From positions 1 to 64,000 of the forward strand of contig DASZBX010000080.1 in NCBI GenBank assembly GCA_035943635.1: a DNA stretch of 64,000 nt, in the 5' to 3' direction. The first letter of the stretch is position 1, and each line of letters opens with the position of its first letter. Origin of the DNA: DASZBX01 sp035943635 (GTDB lineage Bacteria; Actinomycetota; Actinomycetes; Streptomycetales; Catenulisporaceae). Of the stretch, positions 35,115 through 44,800 are shown one piece after another. Position numbers and translations under genes: made by a program. The notes under the pieces are model-generated. The model was given only the letters and a program-made list of their open reading frames with translations, searched no databases and had not been told where the DNA came from.

Positions 35115-35369
35115 TCATCTGAGCATTTCTGGAAGCGGATCGGTTACTGGCTCATGGCCTTCTGACTTCCACAGCGACTTCACTGCGCTCTCAAACTTCT
35201 CCGCCCGTCGGCGGCTCTCGAACTCCAGGCGGCCGATGAGAATCCAACCGAAACGGCCGTGTTGGGCGACACGGTCGTTGCCGTGCCAGCACACTCCGAT
35301 CTTGATCACCCGCCATTCGGGATGCCAGACGAGGTATACGTCTGATGCGACCGCGTAGTTATCCTGCAC
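35115..35369 (-). CDS. small GIY-YIG/T5orf172-like protein
   Basis: This encodes 84 residues from GTG 35369 with a clear GAAGGAG ribosome site. The core DVYLVWHPEWRVIKIGVCWHGNDRVAQHGRFGWILIGRLEFESRRRAEKFESAV resembles the T5orf172/MUG113 branch of GIY-YIG proteins: a YLV strand, a KIG strand, then an R...H helix. It is short for a nuclease and the assignment is tentative. The IS element at 35398-36924 sits directly upstream, 28 bases from the start codon, and has probably separated the gene from its promoter. Confidence 0.5.
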   Translation of the reverse strand: MQDNYAVASDVYLVWHPEWRVIKIGVCWHGNDRVAQHGRFGWILIGRLEFESRRRAEKFESAVKSLWKSEGHEPVTDPLPEMLR

Positions 35370-35387
35370 GGGCTGTCTCCTTCTACC

Positions 35388-35397
35388 CCTTTTAGCC
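35388..35397. repeat. target-site duplication, left copy
   Basis: CCTTTTAGCC borders the left inverted repeat of the IS element and matches the right copy at 36925-36934 exactly. A 10-bp duplication fits the IS4 family. Confidence 0.9.
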
Positions 35398-35416
35398 CAA
35401 GGCCGTTCGGTTAGGG
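35398..35416. repeat. left terminal inverted repeat of the IS4 element
   Basis: CAAGGCCGTTCGGTTAGGG, the exact reverse complement of 36906-36924. It overlaps the transposase stop codon. Confidence 0.92.
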
Positions 35417-36829
35417 TGCCGCTGAGTTTGTCGATACCGGTTGGCCTGCGAGGATGTCGATACTGAGGGTGGCTTTGTAGCTGGTGCGGTTGATGCGCAG
35501 GCTTTGGTAGGCGTATTTGGAGATCGGGCGTTTCACGGCTCTGGGGCTCACGCGTAGTCGGCGGGCGGGCAGGAGATTGTCGAGGATCTGGCGGCCGATG
35601 GTGCCGGTCAGGTCGATCGTGGTCTCGGCGATGACGTTGGCGGCCTTGATGACCTGGTCGCGGGCGGCCTGGAGGGCGATGGTGAAGCTGGCCCGGTCCG
35701 GGTCGGTGCCCGGCGAGGTGTCGGTGGCATCGGCCATGGCGATGCGCAGGAGCTGGTAGACGGTCAGCAGCGCGTAGATCTCCTGGTCTATCGACTCGGG
35801 GTCCCGGGACCGCAGGACCCTGCTCCCGAGCATCGTGTGTTTGATCTCCAAGTATGCCGACTCGATCTCCCAGCGCTCGTGATACAACCCGACCAGTTCG
35901 AACGCCGGATGGCGGTGGGCGTCAAGCAGGGTGGTGGCCAGCCGGTAAACCCCGGTGCGCCTTCCTGCGTTGGTGGTGATCGTGATCTCGCACTCCACGA
36001 TCCGCATCCGGGTGGTGCCCACCAGCGCGAGGTAGGAGCCGTCCCGATAGCGCTCCAGGACCTTGGGCCGGCGGTTGGCCCAGAGCCGCACCAGCACGTG
36101 TCCGCCGCCCCCGGCCAACTGCCCGATCAGGTCATTGCCGTCGAACCCGCGATCGAGCAGCACGATCATTCCGGCGCCGATGGAGCGCACCAGGTCGGCA
36201 GCATAGGTGCGCTCGCCCACGACCGCAGGCCCGAACACCGCGTCGATCACCGCCCGGGTCCCACACGCCACCAGCATCACCACCCGCATCTGCGGATACC
36301 CGCCGGTGCCGTGCTGATTGCGGATCTTGCGCATCCGGGCCAGATTCGCCAGACTATCGGGCACATCCAGCGTCGTGCCGTCGATCGCCGCCACCAACAA
36401 ACCGCACCAGCGCGCCTGCCCGGTCAGCGAGGTCGCCGCGCTCCCGCGCAACAGATCGAACAACGCCCGCACCGGGGCCACCCCCACCCGCCGGCGCGCC
36501 TGCCACAATGAACTGCCCGACGGCGTGAGCACACCGAGACCGTCAAGCCCGGCTATCAGCCGCCGCCACACCGCCATATACCCCAACGACTCGAACAACC
36601 CCGCCGCCAACAGCAGATACACCACCACCCGCGACGGCAGCACCCGGACACGCTCCTGAGCGCCCCCGGCCTCGGCCAGCACCGCATCGACCATCTCGAA
36701 CGGCACAATCCGAGTCAACTCACCCAGATGCCCCGGCGCGAACACACCCCCGGCCACAACGACATCCCGAGTAATGACACAATTGGCAGACAGCGGAACT
36801 CCTCGGAAGCAACTCGTCTTGGCGGACAA
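35411..36829 (-). CDS. IS4-family transposase
   Basis: This encodes up to 472 residues (TTG 36829; a start some 20 codons downstream near VITRDVVVAGGVF is also possible). An N-terminal insertion-element 4 domain is followed by a DDE nuclease: first Asp in VAAIDGTTLDVPD, second in IVLLDRGFDGNDL, and the Glu in the Y-R-E signature LYHERWEIESAYLEIKHTMLG. The length and motifs are full, so it should be active. It occupies nearly the whole insertion sequence. Confidence 0.93.
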   Translation of the reverse strand: MSAKTSCFRGVPLSANCVITRDVVVAGGVFAPGHLGELTRIVPFEMVDAVLAEAGGAQERVRVLPSRVVVYLLLAAGLFESLGYMAVWRRLIAGLDGLGVLTPSGSSLWQARRRVGVAPVRALFDLLRGSAATSLTGQARWCGLLVAAIDGTTLDVPDSLANLARMRKIRNQHGTGGYPQMRVVMLVACGTRAVIDAVFGPAVVGERTYAADLVRSIGAGMIVLLDRGFDGNDLIGQLAGGGGHVLVRLWANRRPKVLERYRDGSYLALVGTTRMRIVECEITITTNAGRRTGVYRLATTLLDAHRHPAFELVGLYHERWEIESAYLEIKHTMLGSRVLRSRDPESIDQEIYALLTVYQLLRIAMADATDTSPGTDPDRASFTIALQAARDQVIKAANVIAETTIDLTGTIGRQILDNLLPARRLRVSPRAVKRPISKYAYQSLRINRTSYKATLSIDILAGQPVSTNSAAP

Positions 36830-36905
36830 ACACTTCTACCGGAGTTCCGCTTCTTCGTGCACTGCCCCACCAACCCGCGAGACAACACCCCCACCAGGAC
36901 TATCG

Positions 36906-36924
36906 CCCTAACCGAACGGCCTTG
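36906..36924. repeat. right terminal inverted repeat of the IS4 element
   Basis: The exact complement of the left repeat at 35398-35416. Confidence 0.92.
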
Positions 36925-36934
36925 CCTTTTAGCC
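36925..36934. repeat. target-site duplication, right copy
   Basis: CCTTTTAGCC, identical to 35388-35397. Between here and 37190 I see no supported gene; the minus-strand frame 36900-37148 runs through the insertion end and is unlikely to be real. Confidence 0.9.
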
Positions 36935-37189
36935 ACCGTTTCATGCAATCTACTTTGCGCATCCGACAGTTCCTTGCGACGGTCGTAGCGGCCGAGCGAA
37001 GTTCACGGGGCAGAGGTGGCGGGCATGTCGTTTGCGGGCTTCGGCTCCAGCGCACGTGGTCCGACAGCGCCAACGCCGCGCCCGCTCCCAGGAGCGCGGC
37101 CGGATCGCGGACTCCGGCCGCGGCATCATGCTGTGGACAGGTCCGCACTATCGGGCATTCCTGATGCGGTCGCGGTGGCTGGCAACTAA

Positions 37190-37639
37190 CTACTGAGATT
37201 CGGCCTTAGCTTGCAGGATATGCGCGGCCGGGCTGATGGCGGTTGCACCTGGCGGAACGTCGTGGGTGACAATGGCGCCGGCGCCCACCTTGGCACCGTT
37301 TCCAATGGTCAGGGATTGGCTCTTGGGGGTGATGATGATCGCCCCGGTGCCGATTGTGACGCCGTCGCCGATGACTATCCGATGTTCGGGAGCGGTGGGC
37401 GCGCGCACGGTGAGGGTGACGTTGTGCCAGATTTTGACCCGGTGACCGATGGTGACGTGGTCATGGATGACCGTACCCATACCGTGATGGCCGAGATAGA
37501 CGTCCCGGGCGACGATGGCGCCGGTGGCGAGCGAGGTGTGGAACAGTACCGAGTTGAGTTGTTTCAGGAGTTTCGCGAGTCGCGGGTGGCCGGCGCGGCG
37601 CAGCCGAATTGCCAGGAGCCAGAGGCGTTCCGGAGTCAT
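37190..37639 (-). CDS. hexapeptide-repeat acyltransferase (CysE-like)
   Basis: This encodes 149 residues from ATG 37639, which overlaps the stop of the upstream oxygenase gene. Left-handed beta-helix repeats run through most of the protein (LATGAIVARDVYLGHHGMGTVIHDHVTIGHRVKIWHNVTLTV...HRIVIGDGVTIGTGAIIITP...LTIGNGAKVGAGAIVTHDVPPGATAI), close to serine acetyltransferases but lacking their long N-terminal domain. The proximal His in GHHGMG may be catalytic. It probably O- or N-acetylates a pathway intermediate and is the last gene of the minus-strand cluster operon. Confidence 0.82.
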   Translation of the reverse strand: MTPERLWLLAIRLRRAGHPRLAKLLKQLNSVLFHTSLATGAIVARDVYLGHHGMGTVIHDHVTIGHRVKIWHNVTLTVRAPTAPEHRIVIGDGVTIGTGAIIITPKSQSLTIGNGAKVGAGAIVTHDVPPGATAISPAAHILQAKAESQ

Positions 37640-38364
37640 CGGACGCTGCTTATCATGACGCCGTTGATGGTTTCCGGGGGCCGCTCCTGGCCGAGGAGCA
37701 GGCGTAGCGGCATGGTGGCGGACCAGGGTCCCGGTTCGGGAGGGTCTGTCATCGGGCGGATCCAGCGCTCGACATAGCTGAGCAGGATGGCGGTCCGTGG
37801 CGCGTCGGTGGAGTTGAATCCGGAGCGGTGCCAGGTGGCGGCGGCCATAACGATTAGCGTGCCCGCAGGCGCCTGGACGACGTGGTGGTGCGGTGGGTTC
37901 GGAGTGGGTTGTTGAGGGGTGTGGTGGGAGCCGGCCACGATGTGGGTGGCTCCGTTGCGGGCGGTGAACTCGTCGAGTGGCAGCACGCACTGGACGCCCA
38001 TGATCGGCCCGGACGCCAGGTGCGTCATCTCGTTGTAGGGATAGTCGATGTGCCAGTCGTCCTGCGGCTGGCGGGGGTGGACAGTATTGAGGCTGTAGTC
38101 GGAGAGCAAGTGGTGCGAGCCGAGCAAGTTGGTCATCAGTGCGGATAGGGCTGGATTGCTGAGTAGGCCGAGGAGTTCGGGCCCGTGCCGGTATAGGTCC
38201 CAGACTCTTGTGGACCTGGGGAAGGCCAGTGCGTGCCGACTAGTGGCCAGGTTGTGGCAGCGGTCTTGGAGGCGGCGCAGCACGGTGGGGCTGAGGAGAC
38301 CTGGCCACAGTCCGTACCCGTCTCGGCGCACCGTCTCGGCGAGTTTTTCTGCGTGGTCGTTCAT
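37636..38364 (-). CDS. phytanoyl-CoA dioxygenase (PhyH) family oxygenase
   Basis: This encodes 242 residues. The Fe(II)/2-oxoglutarate facial triad is visible: H105 and D107 in DDWHIDYPY and H179 in TWHRSGFNSTDAPR, with R190 placed to bind 2-oxoglutarate. PhyH enzymes in biosynthetic clusters hydroxylate, epoxidise or halogenate small molecules. The ATGA overlaps on both sides (65-residue gene upstream, acyltransferase downstream) put it firmly in the operon. It most likely hydroxylates the cluster's product. Confidence 0.87.
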   Translation of the reverse strand: MNDHAEKLAETVRRDGYGLWPGLLSPTVLRRLQDRCHNLATSRHALAFPRSTRVWDLYRHGPELLGLLSNPALSALMTNLLGSHHLLSDYSLNTVHPRQPQDDWHIDYPYNEMTHLASGPIMGVQCVLPLDEFTARNGATHIVAGSHHTPQQPTPNPPHHHVVQAPAGTLIVMAAATWHRSGFNSTDAPRTAILLSYVERWIRPMTDPPEPGPWSATMPLRLLLGQERPPETINGVMISSVR

Positions 38365-38558
38365 ACCTTCTCCACTGGTACGAGGTGGCAGGTGTGCAGG
38401 GGGATGCGGTTGCCGTGTTCCGTGTGCTGGGACAGGTCGACGACCTGGTCGGCGTCGTCCAGCAGTGTCTGCGCGATCAGGTCGATGAAGGACGGGAGGT
38501 CTTTGTCGGCGCGGCGTACTTCGAGCCGGGCTAGCTCGGTGCGCACAATGTCGGTCAC
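38361..38558 (-). CDS. small hypothetical protein of the cluster
   Basis: This encodes 65 residues: MTDIVRTELARLEVRRADKDLP, then FIDLIAQTLLDDADQVVDLSQHTEHGNRIPLHTCHLVPVEKV. It has one amphipathic helix and no Ser-containing carrier motif, so it does not look like a carrier protein. It overlaps the PhyH start and is 15 bases from the glycosyltransferase stop. It may be an accessory or regulatory peptide; function unknown. Confidence 0.65.
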   Translation of the reverse strand: MTDIVRTELARLEVRRADKDLPSFIDLIAQTLLDDADQVVDLSQHTEHGNRIPLHTCHLVPVEKV

Positions 38559-38573
38559 GTGATGCTCCTGGTT

Positions 38574-40217
38574 CTAGGCCGATGCAGCTGACCGCATGAG
38601 GTGGTCGGCGGCGTGCTTTCGCGGCGTGTCGAGACCGGTGAGCCGGATCGGCTGGGTGGCCACCCAGGCCCGGATGTCTCGGGGATGGGCTTGGGACTCG
38701 GTTTCGCTCACGCCGCGCAGGTCCAGAAGGATGACGGCCGAGAGGTTCTCTTCCAGGGCTGCACGAATCCTGCGGGTGGTGTTGCGGAGATCTCCGCGGC
38801 GTGGTCGCAGGACGTCGACCGGGATAGGCAGTGGCAGAACGGATGGCGGTGTGGTGGTGAGGGAGCGTACCACCGCGGGCCTGGGGTTGTTTCCCGGGGT
38901 CAGCAGCATCCGCACGCCGTGATCGACAAGGTCTTGGACGTCGAGGTGGTGCGGCAGGTCGGCGTCGGCGACAACCCCTGAGGTCGAGGGGATCGTGTCC
39001 AGTTGGATGGCGCTCATCCGGATCAGGCTTGCCGGGTGCAATGTGTCGTCCGGCCCGAGAAGCCGGAACTCGCCGCCGTCGGTTTCCACGATCACCGTCA
39101 ATGTCCTGGCCTCGATGTGCGTGAGGGAAGTGCTGTGCGCGTAGTGCTCGATCACGGCGGTGACCGCGGCGATGCCGTCGTGGTTCGCACGAGGTCTTCG
39201 TGTTCGTCGTTCGTCGGTCAGTGCGGCGCGCACAGCTCGCGCGATCTCGTCGTGGTCAGGGGCGATGACACGGCCGCCGTAGGTGGCGACGGTGCGCGCT
39301 GCGTGCTCCTCGACGCCTTCCATGAACGATGCGTCCGGGACCAAAACCAGGTTTGCCGAGCCTGTGAGCGTTTCACAGAGCACGTTGTGTCCGGGTTTGA
39401 CCACGGCAACGTCTGCTGAGGCCAGGAGCGCGGGCAGTGTCGGCTCGAACTGGAGTACCGTGGTGTTCGCGGTGGCGGCCAGTGGGCGGCCGGCATAGTA
39501 GGGGCCGGTGACCAGGACGAATCGGGCCGGATGGTGTTCGTCGAGCAGTCTGGCGGCCAGATCGGCGCAGCTGCCGAACAGCCGGTCACCGAAGCCGTCG
39601 GAGAGTTGGTCGCCTCCCGCACCGGCGCTGACGACGACCAGCGGCTCGGGGCCGGGCGCGAAGATCTCGCGTGCGCGCCGGATGTCGTCGGTGCTCGGCG
39701 TGTGGTGGATGGTGCCGACGAAGCAGAACCTGTTGGTTGATTCCACCATGGCTCTGGTCTGGCCGCTGTGCCCTTCCAAGGCGAACTCGTCCGGGGTCTG
39801 CGCGATCAGGATTTCGTCGTACTGGGCGAGGGTTCCGCGGGTGCGCAGCTGGTCAAGGGAGAGCCCGTCCAGGCGGCGCATCAGCAGGATCCGCGGTACG
39901 CCGCGTACCGACTCGAGCCGGGCGTAGCGCTGGTCCGGGTAGGTGTCCTCGACGATGACGGCCGGATCGAGTTTGGCCAGCAGGGCGTCGAGGATGTCGG
40001 TATAGCAGTCTTCGGAAACGTCAGTCGGGAGCCGTTGGAGCAGGGGGAAGTTGACCACCGGGATGCCGGCCCCGGCGAACAGGTGGAGGGTATGGGCTTG
40101 ACTGATGATGATCGGTCGTAGGCCGGGCCGGCCGCGGAGGGCTTGGGCCAGGAGGATTGCCCGGCGGATATGGCCGTAGCCGATACCGTTCTTGACCAGG
40201 AAGATCACGTTTTTCAT
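38574..40217 (-). CDS. MurG-like GT-B glycosyltransferase with C-terminal extension
   Basis: This encodes 547 residues from ATG 40217, overlapping the GT4 stop; the frame upstream to 41321 is a Pro/Arg-rich shadow. The N-terminus (VIFLVKNGIGYGHIRRAILLAQALRG) and mid-region (LVVVSAGAGGDQLSDGFGDRLF, then VLQFEPTLPALLASADVAVVKPGHNVLCETL) follow the GT28/MurG-like GT-B pattern, with the nucleotide-sugar site in the last motif. Residues from about 385 to 547 form an extra domain I cannot assign (VILLDLRGVSETESQAHPRDIRAWVATQPIRLTGL). It should transfer a sugar in the cluster's pathway. Confidence 0.8.
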   Translation of the reverse strand: MKNVIFLVKNGIGYGHIRRAILLAQALRGRPGLRPIIISQAHTLHLFAGAGIPVVNFPLLQRLPTDVSEDCYTDILDALLAKLDPAVIVEDTYPDQRYARLESVRGVPRILLMRRLDGLSLDQLRTRGTLAQYDEILIAQTPDEFALEGHSGQTRAMVESTNRFCFVGTIHHTPSTDDIRRAREIFAPGPEPLVVVSAGAGGDQLSDGFGDRLFGSCADLAARLLDEHHPARFVLVTGPYYAGRPLAATANTTVLQFEPTLPALLASADVAVVKPGHNVLCETLTGSANLVLVPDASFMEGVEEHAARTVATYGGRVIAPDHDEIARAVRAALTDERRTRRPRANHDGIAAVTAVIEHYAHSTSLTHIEARTLTVIVETDGGEFRLLGPDDTLHPASLIRMSAIQLDTIPSTSGVVADADLPHHLDVQDLVDHGVRMLLTPGNNPRPAVVRSLTTTPPSVLPLPIPVDVLRPRRGDLRNTTRRIRAALEENLSAVILLDLRGVSETESQAHPRDIRAWVATQPIRLTGLDTPRKHAADHLMRSAASA

Positions 40218-41335
40218 GGGGCGGTTGTCTCCGGGAGGTCGAGCAGGGAGAGGAGGGCGGGGCGCACGTGGTGGTGGCTGTGTGCGGTGTGTGCGGTGCG
40301 CCAGCCTTCCGTGGCCAGTCGGGTGCGTTCGGCCGGTGATCGGGCGAGTCGGGCGATGGCTTCGGCCATCTCCTGCTCGGCGCGCTCGGTGACGAGCAGG
40401 CCGTTGACGCCGTTCGTGATGACCTCGGGGATTCCTTCGTGGTAGGTGGCGATGACGGGGGTGCCGGCGGCCAGGGCCTCGAGAATGATCAGGGGCTGGG
40501 TCTCGCGGTCTCCGTCGGCGGCGGTGACGGCGTGGTGGAGCAGGATGTCGCAGCGTCTGATCATCGCCAGAACCTCGTGGTGGGGCAGGGGGCCGTGGAA
40601 GCGGACGTGATTGGTAAGCCGGTGGTGGTCGACGTAGTGGCGCAGGTCCTCGTCCAAGGGCCCGGTTCCGACGATGTCCAGGACCAGGCGGTCGTCCGTG
40701 GCCAGGGCTTGCTGGAATGCGGCCAGTGTATGGAGGTGTCCCTTTTTCGGGACGAGCCGGCCTGCGGTAAGGCAGTGCAGGAGGCCGTCGTGGTGGGCTG
40801 CTGTTGCGCGCAGCTCGGGGACGTCGACGTGGTTGGGGATGACGTGGATGCGGTCGGCGGGCAGGCCGAGGCCGGTCAGCCGCCGCGCCGCGGTGTGGCA
40901 GGGGACCAGGATGCCGTGGGCGTCGCGGTAGCGGCGGTAGGTTTCTCGTCGGCCGGGGTCGGCGAGGCGCGTGGAGAGGTCGGCGCCGTGTCCGCGCAGC
41001 CAGATCCGTACCGAGGTGTCTTTCAGGCAGTCGAACCACCGGTCGGCGAAGTCGAGGAATTCGACCAAGACGAGGTCCACGCGGTGGTCCGTGAGGAAGG
41101 CGCGCAGCTGGGCTTGCCGGGCGGGCGAGGGTTCTGGGTCGCCGGGTTCCGGGGCGAATCGTAAGGCCGGTGTGGAGATGTCCCAGGCCGGCGCCTTGCG
41201 CACGCTCTCGCCGTTGGGGGGAGGGTCGGCGACGGTGACGGTCCGGCCGGGCAGTAGGTGCTCGATGTCCCACTGGATGAAGGTTTCGCTGATGATGCCG
41301 ATCTCGGGGGTCAGGACGCACAGCGGGTAGCTCAT
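40214..41335 (-). CDS. GT4-family glycosyltransferase
   Basis: This encodes 373 residues from ATG 41335, overlapping the upstream stop. The C-terminal Rossmann domain has typical GT4 features: LTAGRLVPKKGHLHTLAAFQQAL, LDIVGTGPLDEDLRHYV, VRFHGPLPHHEVLAMIRRCDILLHHAVTAADGDRETQPLIILEALAAGTPVIATYHEGIPEVI, with the E-x7-E catalytic signature in the last. The N-terminal part has WLRGHGADLSTR. It is retaining, uses a nucleotide sugar and is cytosolic. It is the second of three glycosyltransferases in the operon. Confidence 0.87.
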   Translation of the reverse strand: MSYPLCVLTPEIGIISETFIQWDIEHLLPGRTVTVADPPPNGESVRKAPAWDISTPALRFAPEPGDPEPSPARQAQLRAFLTDHRVDLVLVEFLDFADRWFDCLKDTSVRIWLRGHGADLSTRLADPGRRETYRRYRDAHGILVPCHTAARRLTGLGLPADRIHVIPNHVDVPELRATAAHHDGLLHCLTAGRLVPKKGHLHTLAAFQQALATDDRLVLDIVGTGPLDEDLRHYVDHHRLTNHVRFHGPLPHHEVLAMIRRCDILLHHAVTAADGDRETQPLIILEALAAGTPVIATYHEGIPEVITNGVNGLLVTERAEQEMAEAIARLARSPAERTRLATEGWRTAHTAHSHHHVRPALLSLLDLPETTAP

Positions 41336-41883
41336 GGCCCCTCGATTCTGGCGTGGAGCAGGGGCCGCGGGTGCTTCACGCCCAGCAGGTGAAGCCATGC
41401 TGTCTGGTTGCCGATGGCCGCAGCAAACGTGTCGGCCCGCAGAGTGAGGTCGTCGAGGTGGGGCGATGGGCGGACTGTCAGTCTCCGACCGAGCAGGGCC
41501 CGGAGTATCTCGGCGTCGTCGGATTGCAGGAAGTTGTTCTCCGCGCCCGGAGCGGACAGTGCCAGGACCTGGAGGAGCGTCTCCCGGCTGGCCAGGGATC
41601 GCTGGCACTGGTCGACGGTGAACGTTTCGATCGGGTACGACAGGTCCGGGGTGTAGCCGAGCCGTTGCTGAAGGGTCGCGAAGTCGGCCCGGATGCGGCT
41701 TTGGTGGCCGTGGCCCAGGTTCCTGGTGGTGAAGATGACGCAGTCGATGTCGCTGGCGGGCGTCGCCATTCCGGCGGCGACGGACCCATAGATGAAAGCT
41801 GCGTCGGCCTGTTGGCCCAATGTTTGGCAGAGCCACTGATGTACCTGGTGTTGTACGTCGGCGGGGTCGGGTGCCGGGTTCAT
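41332..41883 (-). CDS. nucleotidyltransferase-fold protein
   Basis: This encodes 183 residues. The N-terminus carries IYGSVAAGMATPASDIDCVIF, the GS...DxD signature of the Pol-beta nucleotidyltransferase superfamily, with D45 and D47 as metal ligands. The remainder is a helical domain (LASRETLLQVLALSAPGAENNFLQSDDAEILRALLG). Relatives adenylylate antibiotics, tRNAs or proteins. In this operon it could nucleotidylate a sugar or the product. Overlaps couple it to the GT4 and decarboxylase genes. Confidence 0.8.
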   Translation of the reverse strand: MNPAPDPADVQHQVHQWLCQTLGQQADAAFIYGSVAAGMATPASDIDCVIFTTRNLGHGHQSRIRADFATLQQRLGYTPDLSYPIETFTVDQCQRSLASRETLLQVLALSAPGAENNFLQSDDAEILRALLGRRLTVRPSPHLDDLTLRADTFAAAIGNQTAWLHLLGVKHPRPLLHARIEGP

Positions 41884-44800
41884 TCTTCGTCCTCCCAGCC
41901 TGCCGGGCCGGTTCGCCGTGGGGCGGTGTCCAGGTCAAGCTTTGTGCCGATCGCTTCAGCTAGGGCTTTGGCCAGCGGTCGGGCAGCGGTGGAGAGCAGC
42001 GTGAGGGAGTGTTCGAGGTCAGCCAGGGTGGTCAGGGCGTTGCCGGGGCAGGCGGCCAAGACGACGAACTTGCTGCTGGTTCCGAGACCGACCCGGTCGG
42101 ACAGGTCGACGAGGGTGTGTTCGTCGAAGCAGACCCCGCCCGCCTCGTAGAGCGCCGAGTTCAACTGAGAAGTGAAGTGATTCACAGCGGACAAGGCTGT
42201 GCGGCGGCGTTCGTCGGGAAGGCGGATGATGGTCTCTCGTACCGATGGCGGGCACAGGACGAACGTGAGCCGGTAGAAGTCCACGTCATTGAGGCGCACG
42301 AAGAGCCCGGCGTCGTCGATGCGCCGTTCCAGGTGCTGGATCAGCAGGTGGCGGGCGTCGACCAGTTCGCCCAGTCGTGTGGTGCCGATGTGTTTGAGCA
42401 TCATCCACGTCGGTAGGGCTCCGAAAGCGCAGGAGCCGAGGAACGGTGTGACCAGGCCCAGGTCCCAGACTCCGTCCTGCATCACGGTGTCGGTGTGGCG
42501 GCTGAACTGGGTGAGCATGGCGCGCTCGCGGAAGAGCACATACGAGGACGGGTAGGGCGTGAACAGACCTTTGTGCGGGTCCAGAGAGACCGAGTCGGCC
42601 TGCTCGATGCCGGCAAGGTGGCTGGTGCGCAGGCGGTCGTTGAAGAGGAGGCTTCCGCCGTGGCAGGCGTCGACATGGAACCAGACGCCGTAACGTCGGC
42701 ACACCTCGGCCAATGCGCGCAAGTCGTCCAGGCCCGTGGTGCGGCAGTTGCCAGCGACGCCGATCACCATGAACGGTCTCGTCCCGGCGGGCGGGTCGGC
42801 CAGCACGGCGTCGACCGCGTTCGGATCGGTCGTGAAGTCCGGTCGCGTCTGCACCGGGATGATCGCGTCCCAGCCCAGGCCGAGGTGGTAGGCGGCATCG
42901 CTGTGGGAGTAGTGCGCGATCGCCCCGGCCATCACGACGACCGGCTGGGACGCCAGCGTGCGCACCCCGTGCTGGCGCACCTGCGGGAACATCTTGCCCA
43001 GGGCCGCGAGCATGGCGACGTGGTTGGACAGGTGCCCTCCGGTCGTCCAGAGCCCTGCGACGTCGCGCACTCCGCGCAGGGCCTCGACCGGCGAGGCGTC
43101 GAACCCGAGCAGGCCGCGCAGCCATTCGACGACCTGGACGGTGGCGAACGTCGCGGCTGGCGCACTGCGGTCAACGGCGATCAGGTTCTGGTTGAGCAAG
43201 GGGGCCAGGATCGCTCCGGCCAAGGCGGCCACGGAATTGCCCGAGTCTGGAAACGCCAGGTAGCCTGGATGTCCTTGGGCGATGGAGTACCGGACGATCG
43301 TGTCCTGGACGTCGGCCAGCACGGTATCGAAGTCCGCTCCAGCCAGCGGGACGGGCCCGGACAGCAGCGTGCGCAGCGATTCGGGGTCGGCGTAGTCCAG
43401 GAACCTGCCGTCTCGCTCGTCCCCGTGCACGAACCCCAATCCCGCTTCCACTGCCTGGGTGAGACGATCGGTGTGCTGTTTGCGCACGGCAGCGGATCCG
43501 ACCAGCAGCTGCTCTGGGGCAGTCCCAACGTCGCGCGGGGCCGCGGGATGAAACAGCACACGGTCCACCAGTGCCGCGGGATCACGTTCCAACTGTGGGT
43601 ACCAATCGGTGATGTTAGCGCGTGCGGCGACCAGCGCCACCGAGCCCTGGCGGTCCAGCGCCTCGGCGAGAGCCGCAGTTCGCGCACAGCCTGCGCCGAT
43701 AGTGTCGGCGGCGCGATTTAGGAGCATCCGATCGATGTCGGCCTCCATCGCCGCCTCGAAGACCTCCAGACACGAGGCCAGCTGACGCGGATCGGTCAGC
43801 GCGGACAAGTGGTGAAAGATCCTGGTCTCGACGGCGACGGGCAGGAAATCGCCCCAGAAGTGGCCGAGCTCGTGCCCATACAGCACCCCGGCGTCCCGCC
43901 GGGGGCCGGCGCCGGGCCGAGCATGGCGGCCTTCCAGGTTGATCGATTGTGTCAGCAGGGCGCGCCGCTCGCCCCAGGTCACGGTTTCCGCCCCGAGCAG
44001 TGCCCGCTCGAAGCTGTCGGCCGCCAGGACCGCCGCTTCGCTGATCTCCGCGCAGCGCGCGACGGGACGGAAGACCTGCTCGGTTTCGATGGCGGTCAGG
44101 CAGTCGGCGAAGAATACCCGGTGCCACAGGAGCATCTCAGCGGCGCGCAGCGGATTGTCGGCGAAACTTGTCGCCTCCTCGAAATCGATCAAGATGATCT
44201 CACCGTCGCGGCGGAACATGTTGCGCGGCGCGAAGCCCTGCCAGACGACGCCTTCCTCGACCATGACCGCGCGCAGCCGGGCGAGCGCGCGCACGACTTG
44301 CGCACGTTCCTGTGTCGAGCACACGGTGAGCCGCAACTCGTCTTCGAGGGTCGTGCCGTAGTTGGGCGATACAGACCACAGATCAACGCCCTCGCCTTGG
44401 CGGATCAGAACACACTCGTCCGGTGCCGCAAGTCGGAGTACTCCGGCGGGCAGGTCGCGATTCGCGATCTCGGCGAGGTGCTGCACCGTTCGCCGATGCG
44501 CGGTGCGGGCGGGTACCGAGTCCGCAGGCCAGGTCACAGCGACCAACGGGCCGGCTTGGCTGGTAGCGATGTACCGCGCGCGGCGCGAGGGATGAAGCGG
44601 CACCCACGTCTGTTCGAGCGCCGGATGGCGGGCGAACGCGCACTCGACGCACGGGTCACAGGTCAGTATGGCCTGGACGGCGTGAGCCACCGGCCCGCGG
44701 CCCACCACCTCGACGGCACCGTGCTGACAGCCTCCCGGATGGCGGTCCAATCCCAAACCCAGCAGGTGCCGGAGAGCGATTAAGGGATTGTGCTTGACCG

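Larger units (their letters stand above)
35398..36924 (-). mobile_element. complete IS4-family insertion sequence
   Basis: The element is 1527 bp, bounded by 19-bp perfect terminal inverted repeats and flanked by a 10-bp direct repeat. A single transposase gene fills it. Both ends and the transposase are intact and the duplication is undiverged, so the insertion appears recent. It landed in the upstream region of the small gene 35115-35369. Confidence 0.93.

Noticed and set aside
36900..37148. Minus-strand gene interrupted by the IS element
   Set aside because: Restoring the pre-insertion sequence does not join it in frame to 35115-35369, and its composition is not convincing.
38361..38558. 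Carrier protein in the biosynthetic cluster
   Set aside because: The 65-residue protein lacks a DSL/GxDS-type phosphopantetheine attachment motif.
40218..41321. N-terminal extension of the MurG-like glycosyltransferase frame
   Set aside because: Pro/Arg/His-rich translation overlapping the GT4 gene. The ATGA overlap and the conserved N-terminus place the start at 40217.
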